64,000 bases of DNA, from positions 62,001 to 126,000 of the forward strand of contig CAKSWT010000004.1 in NCBI GenBank assembly GCA_934512135.1, in the 5' to 3' direction. This stretch comes from an uncultured Oscillospiraceae bacterium (lineage in GTDB: Bacteria; Bacillota; Clostridia; Oscillospirales; Oscillospiraceae). The notes below the pieces were generated by a model that ran no database searches, was not told the origin of the DNA, and worked only from the letters and a program-made list of their open reading frames with translations. Of this stretch, positions 42,000 through 51,110 are shown in pieces. Within the stretch, counting starts at the first letter, position 1, and the number at the start of each line of letters is the position of its first letter. A program made the position numbers and the translations under genes.

Positions 42000-43712
42000 T
42001 CAAATCAGCATGAAGTTGGTGATGGGCTGGCCGCCGCCCACCATGGGCCGGACCATCTCATCGGTGTCAATCAGGCAGTCCACCACATAGCCGTGGCCCC
42101 ACTCCAGGGCCTCGTGAATGGCCTCCTGAAGCTCCGGCACGCTGGAAACATGCTTACCCCGCAGGCCGTAGGCCTCTGCCAGCTTCACAAAATCCGGCGC
42201 AAAGCCCAAATCCGTCTGGGAGAAGCGCTTGTGATAAATGAGGTTCTGCCACTGGCGCACCATTCCCAGGGTCCTATTGTCAAAGACAAAGGTGATTACG
42301 GGAATGTCATAGTGGCTCTCTGTAGCCATCTCCTGGCCGTTCATGCGGAAGCAGCCGTCGCCGGTGATGTGGATGACCGTTTTCTCCGGGTTGCCCAGCT
42401 TTGCCCCCAGCGCCGCGCCCAGGCCAAAGCCCATGGTGCCAAAACCGCCGGAGGTGAGAAGCTGGCCGGGATAGTCGAAGTTGAAATGCTGAATGGTCCA
42501 CATCTGATGCTGGCCCACGTCGGTGGCCACAATGGAGTCTCCCGGAACAATCTGCCGAATGGTCTCCAGCACCTGCTGGGGGGTCAGCTGGCCAGGCTTG
42601 TCCTCATAGGCCACCCGCCGGGGGTAGGAGAACACAAACTCCTTCCAGCGGGTGTGTGCCGCAGGCTCCACCATATCCCCCAGCAGCTCCAGCACCCGCT
42701 TGGCGTCGCCGATGATGTGGTGGTCGGTCTTGACATTTTTGTCGATCTCCGCACGGTCAATGTCGATGTGGACGATCTTCGCCTGGGCGGCAAAGCTCTC
42801 CGGATCCAGGGCCACCCGGTCCGAGAACCGACAGCCCACGGCAATCAGCAGATCACAGTTGTCGCAGGCCATGTTGGAGGCCTGGGAACCGTGCATTCCG
42901 ATCATTCCGGTGGCCAAGGGATGCCCCCCGGGGAATCCGCCGCCGCCCATGACGGTGATGGCCACCGGCGCGTCGATCTTCTCCGCCAGGGCCCGGAAGG
43001 CCTCGTGGGCCCGGCCCCGAACCACGCCGCCGCCGCAGAGAAGCAGGGGCTTCTGGGCCGTCTGAATCATATCCGCCAGCTTGCGAATATCCTCGTGATT
43101 GGGCTCCGGCGTCCTGATGTCCCATCCAATCCGATGGGTCAGGGCCTGAAGGCGGCCGTGCTTGATGTGATCCTTCCGCTCCATGGGCTCGTAGTCGATC
43201 AGCACATCCGGGGCGGTAACGTTTTTGAGGAAATCAATGAGCACCGGGCCGGGCCGCCCGGTAGCCGCCACTGCAAAGGCCTCCCGCATAATATCGGGGA
43301 TGGTCTGGGGATCCCGCACCAGATAGGTGGCCTTGGTGATAGGCATGGCAATACCGGTGATGTCCACCTCCTGGAAGGCGTCCTTCCCCAGAAGGTTCTC
43401 CGTGACGTTGCAGGTGATAAACACCACCGGAGAGGAGTCATAGTAAGCCGTTGCAATGCCCGTGGTTAGATTGGTGGCCCCGGGGCCGGAGGTGGCGAAG
43501 CAAACCCCCACCTTTCCGGTGGATCGGGCATAGCCGTCGGCCGCATGGGACGCTCCCTGCTCGTGGGCGGTGAGGATATGCCGAAGCCTCCCCTGGTAGC
43601 TGTATAGCTCGTCATAGATATTGAGAATCGTGCCGCCGGGATACCCGAAGATGGTATCCACCCCCTGCTCCAGGAGGCACTCCAGAATTGCTGTCGTTGC
43701 TCTGACCTTCAT
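42000..43712 (-). CDS. ilvB: Acetolactate synthase catalytic subunit, second copy
   Basis: This is a 570-residue ThDP enzyme condensing pyruvate into acetolactate. The N-terminal FGYPGGTILNIYDEL and catalytic Glu in TAHEQGASHAADGYAR are canonical. The ThDP site is GDGCFRMNGQEMATES. It differs clearly from the other copy upstream in the same operon, so the pair is not a recent duplication. Confidence 0.94.
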   Translation of the reverse strand: MKVRATTAILECLLEQGVDTIFGYPGGTILNIYDELYSYQGRLRHILTAHEQGASHAADGYARSTGKVGVCFATSGPGATNLTTGIATAYYDSSPVVFITCNVTENLLGKDAFQEVDITGIAMPITKATYLVRDPQTIPDIMREAFAVAATGRPGPVLIDFLKNVTAPDVLIDYEPMERKDHIKHGRLQALTHRIGWDIRTPEPNHEDIRKLADMIQTAQKPLLLCGGGVVRGRAHEAFRALAEKIDAPVAITVMGGGGFPGGHPLATGMIGMHGSQASNMACDNCDLLIAVGCRFSDRVALDPESFAAQAKIVHIDIDRAEIDKNVKTDHHIIGDAKRVLELLGDMVEPAAHTRWKEFVFSYPRRVAYEDKPGQLTPQQVLETIRQIVPGDSIVATDVGQHQMWTIQHFNFDYPGQLLTSGGFGTMGFGLGAALGAKLGNPEKTVIHITGDGCFRMNGQEMATESHYDIPVITFVFDNRTLGMVRQWQNLIYHKRFSQTDLGFAPDFVKLAEAYGLRGKHVSSVPELQEAIHEALEWGHGYVVDCLIDTDEMVRPMVGGGQPITNFMLI

Positions 43713-43727
43713 ATGCTGGCTCCTTTC

Positions 43728-44213
43728 TCACATTTTCCCGCTGCCCTTCTGGACGGCAATCAGCCCGGTCCGGGCCACCTCCAGAATGGAAAATGGGCGC
43801 AGGAGGCTCTGGAACAGCTCCAGCCGGTCAGCCGTGTCGCTGAGCTCCAGGGTCATGGTCGTGGGGGAAATATCCGCGATTTTGGCCCCCATGATCTGGC
43901 AGACATTCATAATGTCCACCCGGGTTTTGGTGGTGCTGGAAACCTTTACGATCATCAGCTCCCTGGCGATCATACGATCCTCCTCCAGGGTACGGACCTT
44001 GATGACGTCCACCAGCTTATTGAGCTGTTTTTCCACCTGCTCCACCACGCTGTTGCCGCTGTCCACAATAATGGTAATCCGGGAAACGGTGGGATCCTCC
44101 GTCACCCCCACGGCCAGGGACTCAATATTAAAGGCACGGCGGGAGAACAGGCCGGTGATCCGATTCAGGACGCCTGCCTGGTTTTCCACCAGAACGGAAA
44201 TGGTCTGTTTCAT
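43728..44213 (-). CDS. ilvN: Acetolactate synthase regulatory subunit, first copy
   Basis: This is a 161-residue ACT protein (ISVLVENQAGVLNRITGLFS, then RRAFNIESLAVG), the standard size for IlvH/IlvN. Start: ATG 44213 with GAGGGAA upstream. It is 13 nt from the first catalytic copy. Confidence 0.93.
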   Translation of the reverse strand: MKQTISVLVENQAGVLNRITGLFSRRAFNIESLAVGVTEDPTVSRITIIVDSGNSVVEQVEKQLNKLVDVIKVRTLEEDRMIARELMIVKVSSTTKTRVDIMNVCQIMGAKIADISPTTMTLELSDTADRLELFQSLLRPFSILEVARTGLIAVQKGSGKM

Positions 44214-44226
44214 GGTGTTTCCCTCC

Positions 44227-45843
44227 TCAGTCCCCTGTCTTGGCGTCGGGATCCACCTGGCAGCACAGAAGGTAGGGCCCCTCCTGCCCCAGCATGGCAT
44301 CCAGCGCCTGGTCAATGTCCCCATCCTCTGTCAGCACGCCGCAGGGGACCCCATAGGCCTCCGCCAGCTTCCGAAAGTCCGGGGAGTGGTCCAGGGCCAC
44401 CCCGAAGGGGCCGCTGTAAGCGCTGTGCTGAATCTCGTTGACCAATCCCAGCACATTATTCTGCATCAGGAGAATCTTCACCGGAGCATTGAGATTTCGC
44501 AGCGTGCTGAGCTCGTTTTCAAACATCTGAAAGCTGCCGTCGCCGCAGACCACCACATTCTCCCGTTGGGGATCCGCCACAAACGCCCCCAGCGCCGCCG
44601 GGAGGGAATATCCCATGGTACCCAGCCCCCCGGTGGTCAGGAACCGGCCGTGCCGGATCCTCAGATGCTTACAGGTCCAGATCTGGTTCTGCCCCACATC
44701 GACAGAGACCGTGGCATTCTCCTGGAGCTTCTCCCCCAGCGCCCGAATCACCCGCGCCGGATGGGCAAAGCCAGGCCGGCTGGGGAGCTCCCGCACCAGC
44801 TCCGCCTTGCGTTTGGCCTTCATGGGCTCCAGGTCCTGGGTCTGCGCCACCGGGCAATGCTCCATCAGCTGCCGCAGAACCTCCTTGACATCCCCCACCA
44901 CCGGAATGGTGGTGCTGACGTTTTTGCCGATCTCCGCAGGATCCACATCAATATGTATGGTCTTCATCCGCCGGCCGATCTCCCCGGGGGAGAGAATGGC
45001 CCGATTGGCCACCCGGGCCCCCACCAAAATCAGAAGATCCGAGTGAGCCAGCGTCCGATTGGCGCAGTCCGTCCCAAAGGAGCCGATCATACCCATATAA
45101 AGGGGATGATCCGTGGGAATGCTGCCCAAGCCCATCATGGTGGTGACCACCGGAATCCCGGAGGTTTCCGCAAAGGCGATGGCCTCCCGCTCTGCGTGGG
45201 CCATAATCACCCCGCCGCCCAGGCACAGCACCGGCTTTTGCGCCTGACAGATGGCTGCCGCCGCCCGCTGAATCTGCTTTACATTGCCCTTAAAGGAGGG
45301 CTTATAGCCCCGGATGTCCACGGTCTCCGGATACTCCGGGTCGATCATGGTTTTCTGCACATCAATGGGAATATCAATCAGCACCGGACCGGGCCGCCCG
45401 GTGGCGGCAATATGGAAGGCCTCTTTGACCACCTGAGGGATCTTCTTCGCATCCTTCACCAAATAGCTGTGCTTGATAAAGGGCGCCACTGCGCCGGTCA
45501 TGTCCACCTCTTGGAAGATGTCCCGCCCCAGCAGATAGCTCTCCACCTGGCCGGTGATGGCCACCATAGGAATGGAATCCATATAGGCCGTGGCAATGCC
45601 GGTAATCAGGTTGGTGGCACCCGGACCGGAGGTGACCATGCACACCCCGGGCTTGCCGCTGATTCTCGCATAGCCGGAGGCCATATGGCCCGCATTCTGC
45701 TCCGTACGGACCAGGGTGTAATGGATGTCGGAATGCTTGACCGCATCCACAGCCGGGCAGATGGTGGCTCCGGCATAGCCGAATATTTCCGTGACCTGTT
45801 CCCGTCTCAGGCTCTCAATCAGAGCCTCTGCACCACTAATCAT
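44227..45843 (-). CDS. ilvB: Acetolactate synthase catalytic subunit, first copy
   Basis: This is a 538-residue ThDP-dependent enzyme, first gene of the operon. The catalytic Glu is kept but in RTEQNAGHMASGYAR, and the N-terminal motif reads FGYAGATICPAV instead of FGYPGGAILP. The ThDP site is GDGSFQMFENELSTLR with NN. Start: ATG 45843, behind AAAGGAGG. It is preceded by a T-box leader. Confidence 0.92.
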   Translation of the reverse strand: MISGAEALIESLRREQVTEIFGYAGATICPAVDAVKHSDIHYTLVRTEQNAGHMASGYARISGKPGVCMVTSGPGATNLITGIATAYMDSIPMVAITGQVESYLLGRDIFQEVDMTGAVAPFIKHSYLVKDAKKIPQVVKEAFHIAATGRPGPVLIDIPIDVQKTMIDPEYPETVDIRGYKPSFKGNVKQIQRAAAAICQAQKPVLCLGGGVIMAHAEREAIAFAETSGIPVVTTMMGLGSIPTDHPLYMGMIGSFGTDCANRTLAHSDLLILVGARVANRAILSPGEIGRRMKTIHIDVDPAEIGKNVSTTIPVVGDVKEVLRQLMEHCPVAQTQDLEPMKAKRKAELVRELPSRPGFAHPARVIRALGEKLQENATVSVDVGQNQIWTCKHLRIRHGRFLTTGGLGTMGYSLPAALGAFVADPQRENVVVCGDGSFQMFENELSTLRNLNAPVKILLMQNNVLGLVNEIQHSAYSGPFGVALDHSPDFRKLAEAYGVPCGVLTEDGDIDQALDAMLGQEGPYLLCCQVDPDAKTGD

Positions 45844-45879
45844 AATAAAACCTCCTTTGTCTGGGGCTGGAGCAAAAAG

Positions 45880-46155
45880 GGTATAAAAACAGCCTCGTCC
45901 CATCGTTTTAGGACGAAGCTCTCTCCGCGTTACCACCTAAATTCCTGCTTGCGCAGGCCCTCGGCTCCATACAGTTCTGTATGGATTCCCCGATAACGGA
46001 GGGCGCCGTCGCCGCCTAGAGCAGATTGCCTTCAGTACGAAGCTCCAAGGTGAGTTTCACCGCAGCGGGACAGACGCTTCCACCAAATACGTCCTCTCTG
46101 AACGTCTCGTGATTGCGGATACTTTTCCTTTTCACAGCCTATTTCTGTTTTGTTT
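45880..46155 (-). promoter_or_regulatory. T-box riboswitch leader of the ilv operon, Leu specifier (CUC)
   Basis: On the minus strand the T-box core AGGTGGTAACGCG lies at 45938-45926. It is followed by the terminator AGCTTCGTCC/GGACGAGGCT (45920-45891) and GTTTTTAT. Upstream is Stem I with AGAGAGG and GGTGGAAG, and the specifier region GAAACTCACCTTGG; CTC falls at 46054-46052. Uncharged tRNA-Leu would favour antitermination and expression of all six genes. The specifier assignment is by analogy with B. subtilis ilv-leu. Confidence 0.9.
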
Positions 46156-46161
46156 TTCTTC

Positions 46162-46190
46162 ATCATACAAAAGCGCTCTCCGTTTGTCAA
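46162..46190 (-). promoter_or_regulatory. Sigma-A promoter of the ilv operon
   Basis: TTGACA (46190-46185), exactly 17 nt, TATGAT (46167-46162), giving a leader of about 310 nt to the first ilvB start. Confidence 0.9.
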
Positions 46191-46368
46191 TGGCATTTTT
46201 GTTCTTGTGGACAATTTTAGCATTCTGCTCTTTTTTCCCGAGACCGTTGGTTCATTTTTTGGCATGTTTGCGACAGTTGGCCCGGTTTATCCCTTGTAAT
46301 TTTCATGCTTCTGTGATAGAGTTTTTTTGAAAAAAACGTGCTTTCCGGAGAAAATGAAGGAGAATACT

Positions 46369-47514
46369 TTGAAGATTGCTATAATCTGCGACGTGCTGGG
46401 CCAGGAAAACAATGGCACCACCATTGCCGCCATGAATCTGATCCGCTCCCTGCGGGCCAAGGGCCATACCGTCCGTGTGGTCTGCGATGATCCCGCCAGA
46501 GCGGACTGCCCTGACTTTTATATTGTCCCGAAATTCGACTTTGGTCCCTTTAACCACTATGTAGAGGAAAACGGCGTCTCTCCTGCCCGGGTGGATCACG
46601 AGATCCTGGAATCGGCCATCCACGACGCGGACGTGATCCATGTGATGCTGCCCTTCGGCCTGGGAAAGGCCGCAGCGCTCTACGCCCAGGCCCATGGGAT
46701 CGCCCTCACCGCCGGGTTTCACTGCCAGGCGGAAAATCTCACCGGACACCTGTTGATGAAGGACTTCTCTCTGGGCAACCACCTGACCTACGAGGTATTC
46801 TACAAGCGGCTCTACCAATACTGCGACTGCATCCACTACCCTACCCAGTTTATCTGCGACACCTTTGAGGCCGTGGTGGGCCCCACCAATCACCGGATCA
46901 TCTCCAACGGCGTGGGCCGGGAGTTTGCTCCCAAGGAGGTCTCCCGGCCTCCGGAGCTGGCGGGGAAATATGTGGTGCTGTTTACCGGCCGGTACAGCCG
47001 GGAAAAGTCCCACTGGGTCCTCATTGACGCCGCTGCCCAGTCCAAGTACCGGGACCGGCTCCAGCTGGTCTTTGCCGGGACCGGCCCCCTGGCGGAGGAC
47101 CTTCGGGAAAGAGCCCGGAAACAGGGCATTTCCATGCCCATCATGCAGTTCTTCAGCCGGGAGGACCTGGTGGACATCATCAACTGCGCCGACCTCTACG
47201 TTCACCCGGCGGAAATCGAGATTGAAGCCATCTCCTGCCTGGAGGCCATCGCCTGCGGCCGGGTTCCCCTGATTGCCGACTCTCCCCGCAGCGCCACCCG
47301 CTATTTTGCTTTGACGGAACAGAATCTGTTCCACTATAACGACCCGGCCAGTCTGGCAGAAAAAATGGACTGGTGGCTGGGACACCCGGAGGAGCGGGCC
47401 GCCTGCTCCCGGCGCTACCTGGGCTATGCCCGGCAATTTGACTTCCAGCAGTGCATGGATCAGATGGAGCAGATGCTGCTGGACACCTGGGAGGCCAAGC
47501 ACCATGAAGTCTGA
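46369..47514 (+). CDS. Glycosyltransferase family 4 (GT-B)
   Basis: This is a 381-residue cytoplasmic or membrane-associated transferase. KIAIICDVLGQENNGTTIAA starts the first Rossmann domain. The second has VLFTGRYSREKSHWVLIDAA, and the donor site VHPAEIEIEAISCLEAIACG with the EX7E-like pattern. Start: TTG 46369 with AAGGAG 6 nt upstream; ATGs at 46327 and 46354 precede that site. It overlaps the following PlsC-like gene by 11 nt, suggesting a glycolipid product such as a glycosyl-diacylglycerol. Confidence 0.87.
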   Translation: MKIAIICDVLGQENNGTTIAAMNLIRSLRAKGHTVRVVCDDPARADCPDFYIVPKFDFGPFNHYVEENGVSPARVDHEILESAIHDADVIHVMLPFGLGKAAALYAQAHGIALTAGFHCQAENLTGHLLMKDFSLGNHLTYEVFYKRLYQYCDCIHYPTQFICDTFEAVVGPTNHRIISNGVGREFAPKEVSRPPELAGKYVVLFTGRYSREKSHWVLIDAAAQSKYRDRLQLVFAGTGPLAEDLRERARKQGISMPIMQFFSREDLVDIINCADLYVHPAEIEIEAISCLEAIACGRVPLIADSPRSATRYFALTEQNLFHYNDPASLAEKMDWWLGHPEERAACSRRYLGYARQFDFQQCMDQMEQMLLDTWEAKHHEV

Positions 47515-48301
47515 CCGTGTGATCTACTATTCCGATCCCTTGGAGGATGACTTTGCCGGCCTGTGCATCTCCACCCGGGAGGTGGGCGGGGACTTTCCCT
47601 TTGTCCGCGGCTCCGGCCTGTGGAATCTGCTGGCCTTTCTCCTCTATTATCTCATCGCCGTCCCCATTGTGTTCCTGATCTCCAAATGCTATCTGGGACT
47701 GCGGGTAGAGCATCGGGAGGCCCTTGCGGAGCTCCCCGCCGGCGGCTTCTTTCTCTACGGAAACCACACCCGGTATTTGGACGCCTTTCTCCCGGCCGTC
47801 ACCGCATTCCCCCGGAAGGCCTATGTGGTGGCCAATCCCGATGCGGTGTCCATCCCCTTTCTCAAAAACCTGGTGCTGATGCTGGGGGTGATTCCCATCC
47901 CTACGAAATTCGACGGCATGCGCAGCTTTCTCTCCACGGTCACCCGGCGGTACGCCGAAGGCTCCTGTGTGGCCATCTTTCCGGAAGCCCACATCTGGCC
48001 CTTTTACACCGGCATCCGGCCCTTCCAGGATACGGCCTTCCGCTATTCCGTAAAGGAAAACGCCCCCGTCATCGCCATGGTCACCACCTACCGCAGACGC
48101 ACCGGTCTGTTCCGCTTTCTGCGAAAGCCCGCCATGACCGTCACCCTGTCCTCCCCCATGTACCCCAGGTCTGACCTCTCCCCCAAAAAGGCCCAGGAGG
48201 AGCTGCGGGACCGGGTCTACCGCTTTATGTCGGCCCGGGCCGCCAGTCCGGACAATGTGGAATACATCCGTTATGCCCCGGCGGCGGAAAAAGATCCGTA
48301 A
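47504..48301 (+). CDS. 1-acylglycerol-3-phosphate acyltransferase-like protein (PlsC family)
   Basis: This is a 265-residue membrane-associated acyltransferase with a hydrophobic segment LLAFLLYYLIAVPIVFLI at about 41-58. The catalytic HX4D motif is GNHTRYLD, and the acyl-acceptor motif is FPEAHIWPF, matching the FPEGTRS block loosely. It acts on lipid intermediates at the cytoplasmic membrane face. The start ATG 47504 lies inside the end of the glycosyltransferase gene, so the two are coupled. Confidence 0.85.
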   Translation: MKSDRVIYYSDPLEDDFAGLCISTREVGGDFPFVRGSGLWNLLAFLLYYLIAVPIVFLISKCYLGLRVEHREALAELPAGGFFLYGNHTRYLDAFLPAVTAFPRKAYVVANPDAVSIPFLKNLVLMLGVIPIPTKFDGMRSFLSTVTRRYAEGSCVAIFPEAHIWPFYTGIRPFQDTAFRYSVKENAPVIAMVTTYRRRTGLFRFLRKPAMTVTLSSPMYPRSDLSPKKAQEELRDRVYRFMSARAASPDNVEYIRYAPAAEKDP

Positions 48302-48317
48302 ATTTTTCAGATTTTCC

Positions 48318-48345
48318 TTTACAAAGTCAAAAAAAGTGGTATAAT
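48318..48345 (+). promoter_or_regulatory. Promoter of rpsO
   Basis: TTTACA, 16 nt, TATAAT. The leader of about 100 nt to the rpsO start contains GC-rich hairpins (48361-48425), where S15 autoregulation would be expected. Confidence 0.7.
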
Positions 48346-48453
48346 CCTATCGGTATGCCCAATCGCTCAGTCGCGGGACAACGCCGGATTTCCGGGCTTC
48401 ACCCGCCCGCCACTTAGCATTCGGGTAACATTATTTGAAAGGTGGAAAACACT

Positions 48454-48720
48454 ATGATCCGCAAGGAAGTCAAAGACGAAATCATCAAGCAGTACGCAAC
48501 CCACGAGGGCGATACCGGTTCCCCCGAGGTCCAGGTTGCCGTTCTCACCTACCGCATCAACGAGCTCACCGAGCATCTGCGCACCCACATCCATGACGAC
48601 CATAGCCGTCGTGGCCTGCTGAAGATGGTTGGTAAGCGCCGCAACCTGCTGGACTACCTGGCCAAGAAGGACATCAACCGCTATCGTGAGCTGATCAAGA
48701 AGCTGGGTCTGCGTAAGTAA
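48454..48720 (+). CDS. rpsO: Ribosomal protein S15
   Basis: This is the 88-residue small-subunit protein that binds 16S rRNA early in assembly. HEGDTGSPEVQVAVLTYRIN and LRTHIHDDHSRRGLLKMVGK are family signatures. Start: ATG 48454 behind AAAGGTGG. It is followed by a terminator and pnp, the standard bacterial order. Confidence 0.97.
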   Translation: MIRKEVKDEIIKQYATHEGDTGSPEVQVAVLTYRINELTEHLRTHIHDDHSRRGLLKMVGKRRNLLDYLAKKDINRYRELIKKLGLRK

Positions 48721-48757
48721 ATCCCGCATTGCCGCCCGGCACCTGCGGAAATCTGTC

Positions 48758-48788
48758 AAAAAGGGCGGCTCCTAGAGCCGCCTTTTTT
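48758..48788 (+). terminator. Terminator after rpsO
   Basis: GGGCGGCTC, CTA loop, GAGCCGCC and a run of six T. Confidence 0.92.
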
Positions 48789-48819
48789 ATCCGTTTATTC
48801 ACAACAGGCACAGTTCTGT

Positions 48820-48870
48820 TTTAGCAGTTGAAAGAAGGCCCGGCAGACGGGTCCTGTTTCAAGTGCTAAA
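48820..48870 (+). promoter_or_regulatory. pnp leader long stem
   Basis: TTTAGCAGTTGAAA (48820-48833) and TTTCAAGTGCTAAA (48857-48870) pair with one mismatch around a GC-rich loop, 36 nt before the pnp start. In E. coli a comparable pnp leader stem is cut by RNase III and used by PNPase for autoregulation; a similar role here is inferred. Confidence 0.6.
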
Positions 48871-48906
48871 CGTCCTGTGCCGGAAATCAAAACAGGAGGT
48901 AACTTC

Positions 48907-51024
48907 ATGGTAACGAAAAAAGAATTCCCCAATCAGCATGTGTTCCAAACCGAAATCGGCGGCCGCCCCTTCACCGTCATCACCGGCAAGGTGGCGGAGC
49001 TGTGCAACGGCGAGTGCATCTGCCGCTACGGCGACACCGTGGTTCTGACCACTGTGGTGGCATCCTCTGCCCCCAAGTCCGGCATCGACTACTTCCCCCT
49101 TACCATCGACTTTGAGGAGCGGATGTACTCTGTGGGCCGCATTCCCGGGGCCTATCTCCGCCGGGAGGGTCGTCCCTCCGAAAAGGGCGTACTGGTCAGC
49201 CGTCTGATTGACCGGCCTATGCGCCCCTTCTTTGACGATGACCTTCGCAACGACGTGGTCATCACCTGCACCGCACTGTCCAACGACTATGACAACTCCA
49301 TTGAGGTGGTCGCCTCCCTGGGCGCCTTTATTGCCACCGCCTACTCCGACGTGCCCTGGAACGGCCCCATGGCCACCACCCAGGTTGCCTATGTGGACGG
49401 CGAGTATGTGGTAAACCCCAGCTATGAGCAGCACCAGAAGGCCGACATGTTCGTGACCATCGCCTCCACCGCGGAGAAGGTTGTCATGATCGAAACCGAG
49501 GCCAACGAGATTCCTGAGGACATCCTTATGGGAGGCATCCGTCTGGCCCACGAGACCAACCAGAAGATTGTCGCCTTCATCAATGAGATCGTGGCAACCA
49601 TCGGCAAGCCCAAATTCACCTTCGAGAAGGCCGCTGTCAACTATGACATGCTCAACGACCTGATGGAGTACGGCCTTGACCAGATCGAGTATGCCCTGGA
49701 TACTCCCGACAAAAATGTCCGGGAGGAGCGTCTTTCTGCCATCCGTCTGGATTTCGCCGAGAAATTCGCGGAGAAGTACGAGGACTACGACCAGCACATT
49801 GAGGTCTGCCTGTACAAGATGCAGAAGAAGGTGGTCAAGAAGTGGCTGCTGGCCGGCAAGCGTGTGGACGGCCGCCGCACCGACGAGATCCGTCCTCTGG
49901 CCGCCGAGGTCGGCGTTCTGCCCAGAGTTCACGGCTCCGGCCTGTTTACCCGTGGCCAGACCCAGGTTCTCTCTGTGTGCACCCTGGGCAGCCTCAGCAT
50001 GATGCAGAAGCTGGACACCATCTTCCCCGAGGAGGGAAAGCGCTGGATGCATCACTACAATATGCCCGCCTTCTCCACCGGTGAGGCCCGCTCCAGCCGT
50101 TCCACCTCCCGCCGGGAGTATGGCCATGGCGCCCTGGTAGAAAAGGCTCTGGTGCCTGTGCTCCCCTCTGTGGAGGAGTTCCCCTATGCCATCCGGGTGG
50201 TCTCCGACGTGCTCTCCTCCAACGGCTCCACCTCTCAGGGCTCCATCTGCGGCACCACCCTGGCTCTGATGGACGCCGGTGTGCCCATTAAGCGGCCCGT
50301 GGCCGGCATCTCCTGCGGTCTGATCTCCGACGGCGATACCTTCCGCACCTTCATTGACATCCAGGGCGTGGAGGATTTCCACGGAGAGATGGACTTTAAG
50401 GTCGCCGGTACCACCCAGGGCGTCACTGCCATCCAGATGGATCTGAAAAATGACGGCCTTACCATGGAGATCATCGAGGACGCACTGGAGAGCTGCCGGA
50501 AGGCCCGTCTGGAGATTCTGGACCAGATCATGCTTCCCTGCATCCCCGAGCCTCGGAAGGAAGTCAGCGAGTATGCCCCCAAGATGATCTCCATGAAGAT
50601 CCCTGTGGAGAAGATTCGGGAGGTCATCGGCTCCGGCGGAAAGACCATTCAGAAGATCACCGCAGAGACCGGCGCCAAGATCGACATCGACGACGACGGC
50701 TCCATCTTCATCTCCGCAGTGGACGGCGCCGCCTGCAAGGCCGCCAAAACCGCCATTGACAACATCTGCTTCGTCCCCGAGGTGGGCAAGCTGTACTATG
50801 GCAAGGTGGTCCGCATTATCCCCATCGGCGCCTTTGTGGAGCTGGCTCCCGGCAAGGACGGCATGATCCACATTTCCAAGCTGGAAAACCATCGGGTAGA
50901 GAAGGTCGAGGACGTGCTGAACGTAGGCGACATGACCTGGGTGAAGGTCACGGACATCGACGAAAAGGGCCGTGTCAACCTCTCCCGGAGAGACGCCCTG
51001 AAGGAAATGGCAAAGAAGCAGTAA
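48907..51024 (+). CDS. pnp: Polyribonucleotide nucleotidyltransferase (PNPase)
   Basis: This is a 705-residue phosphorolytic 3'-5' exoribonuclease. Two RNase PH domains are present: NGECICRYGDTVVLTTVVAS at the first, RTDEIRPLAAEVGVLPRVHG at the second. The KH domain has IREVIGSGGKTIQKITAETG, and S1 ends with VGDMTWVKVTDIDEKGRVNL. Start: ATG 48907 with AGGAGG upstream. Length is normal. Confidence 0.97.
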   Translation: MVTKKEFPNQHVFQTEIGGRPFTVITGKVAELCNGECICRYGDTVVLTTVVASSAPKSGIDYFPLTIDFEERMYSVGRIPGAYLRREGRPSEKGVLVSRLIDRPMRPFFDDDLRNDVVITCTALSNDYDNSIEVVASLGAFIATAYSDVPWNGPMATTQVAYVDGEYVVNPSYEQHQKADMFVTIASTAEKVVMIETEANEIPEDILMGGIRLAHETNQKIVAFINEIVATIGKPKFTFEKAAVNYDMLNDLMEYGLDQIEYALDTPDKNVREERLSAIRLDFAEKFAEKYEDYDQHIEVCLYKMQKKVVKKWLLAGKRVDGRRTDEIRPLAAEVGVLPRVHGSGLFTRGQTQVLSVCTLGSLSMMQKLDTIFPEEGKRWMHHYNMPAFSTGEARSSRSTSRREYGHGALVEKALVPVLPSVEEFPYAIRVVSDVLSSNGSTSQGSICGTTLALMDAGVPIKRPVAGISCGLISDGDTFRTFIDIQGVEDFHGEMDFKVAGTTQGVTAIQMDLKNDGLTMEIIEDALESCRKARLEILDQIMLPCIPEPRKEVSEYAPKMISMKIPVEKIREVIGSGGKTIQKITAETGAKIDIDDDGSIFISAVDGAACKAAKTAIDNICFVPEVGKLYYGKVVRIIPIGAFVELAPGKDGMIHISKLENHRVEKVEDVLNVGDMTWVKVTDIDEKGRVNLSRRDALKEMAKKQ

Positions 51025-51032
51025 GGAATACC

Positions 51033-51062
51033 GTAAGGGGCAGGCCTACGCCTGCCCCTTAC
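51033..51062 (+). terminator. Terminator of pnp
   Basis: GTAAGGGGCAGGC, CTAC, GCCTGCCCCTTAC. Confidence 0.85.
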
Positions 51063-51064
51063 TT

Positions 51065-51110
51065 ATGATATAGGCCGTCGGCAAACCACTCTGCCGACGG
51101 CCTATATCAT
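51065..51110 (-). terminator. Long hairpin overlapping the stop of the small acidic gene
   Basis: A 19-bp stem (ATGATATAGGCCGTCGGCA and its complement) with an 8-nt loop. It includes the stop codon of the minus-strand gene and stands back to back with the pnp terminator. Confidence 0.8.
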
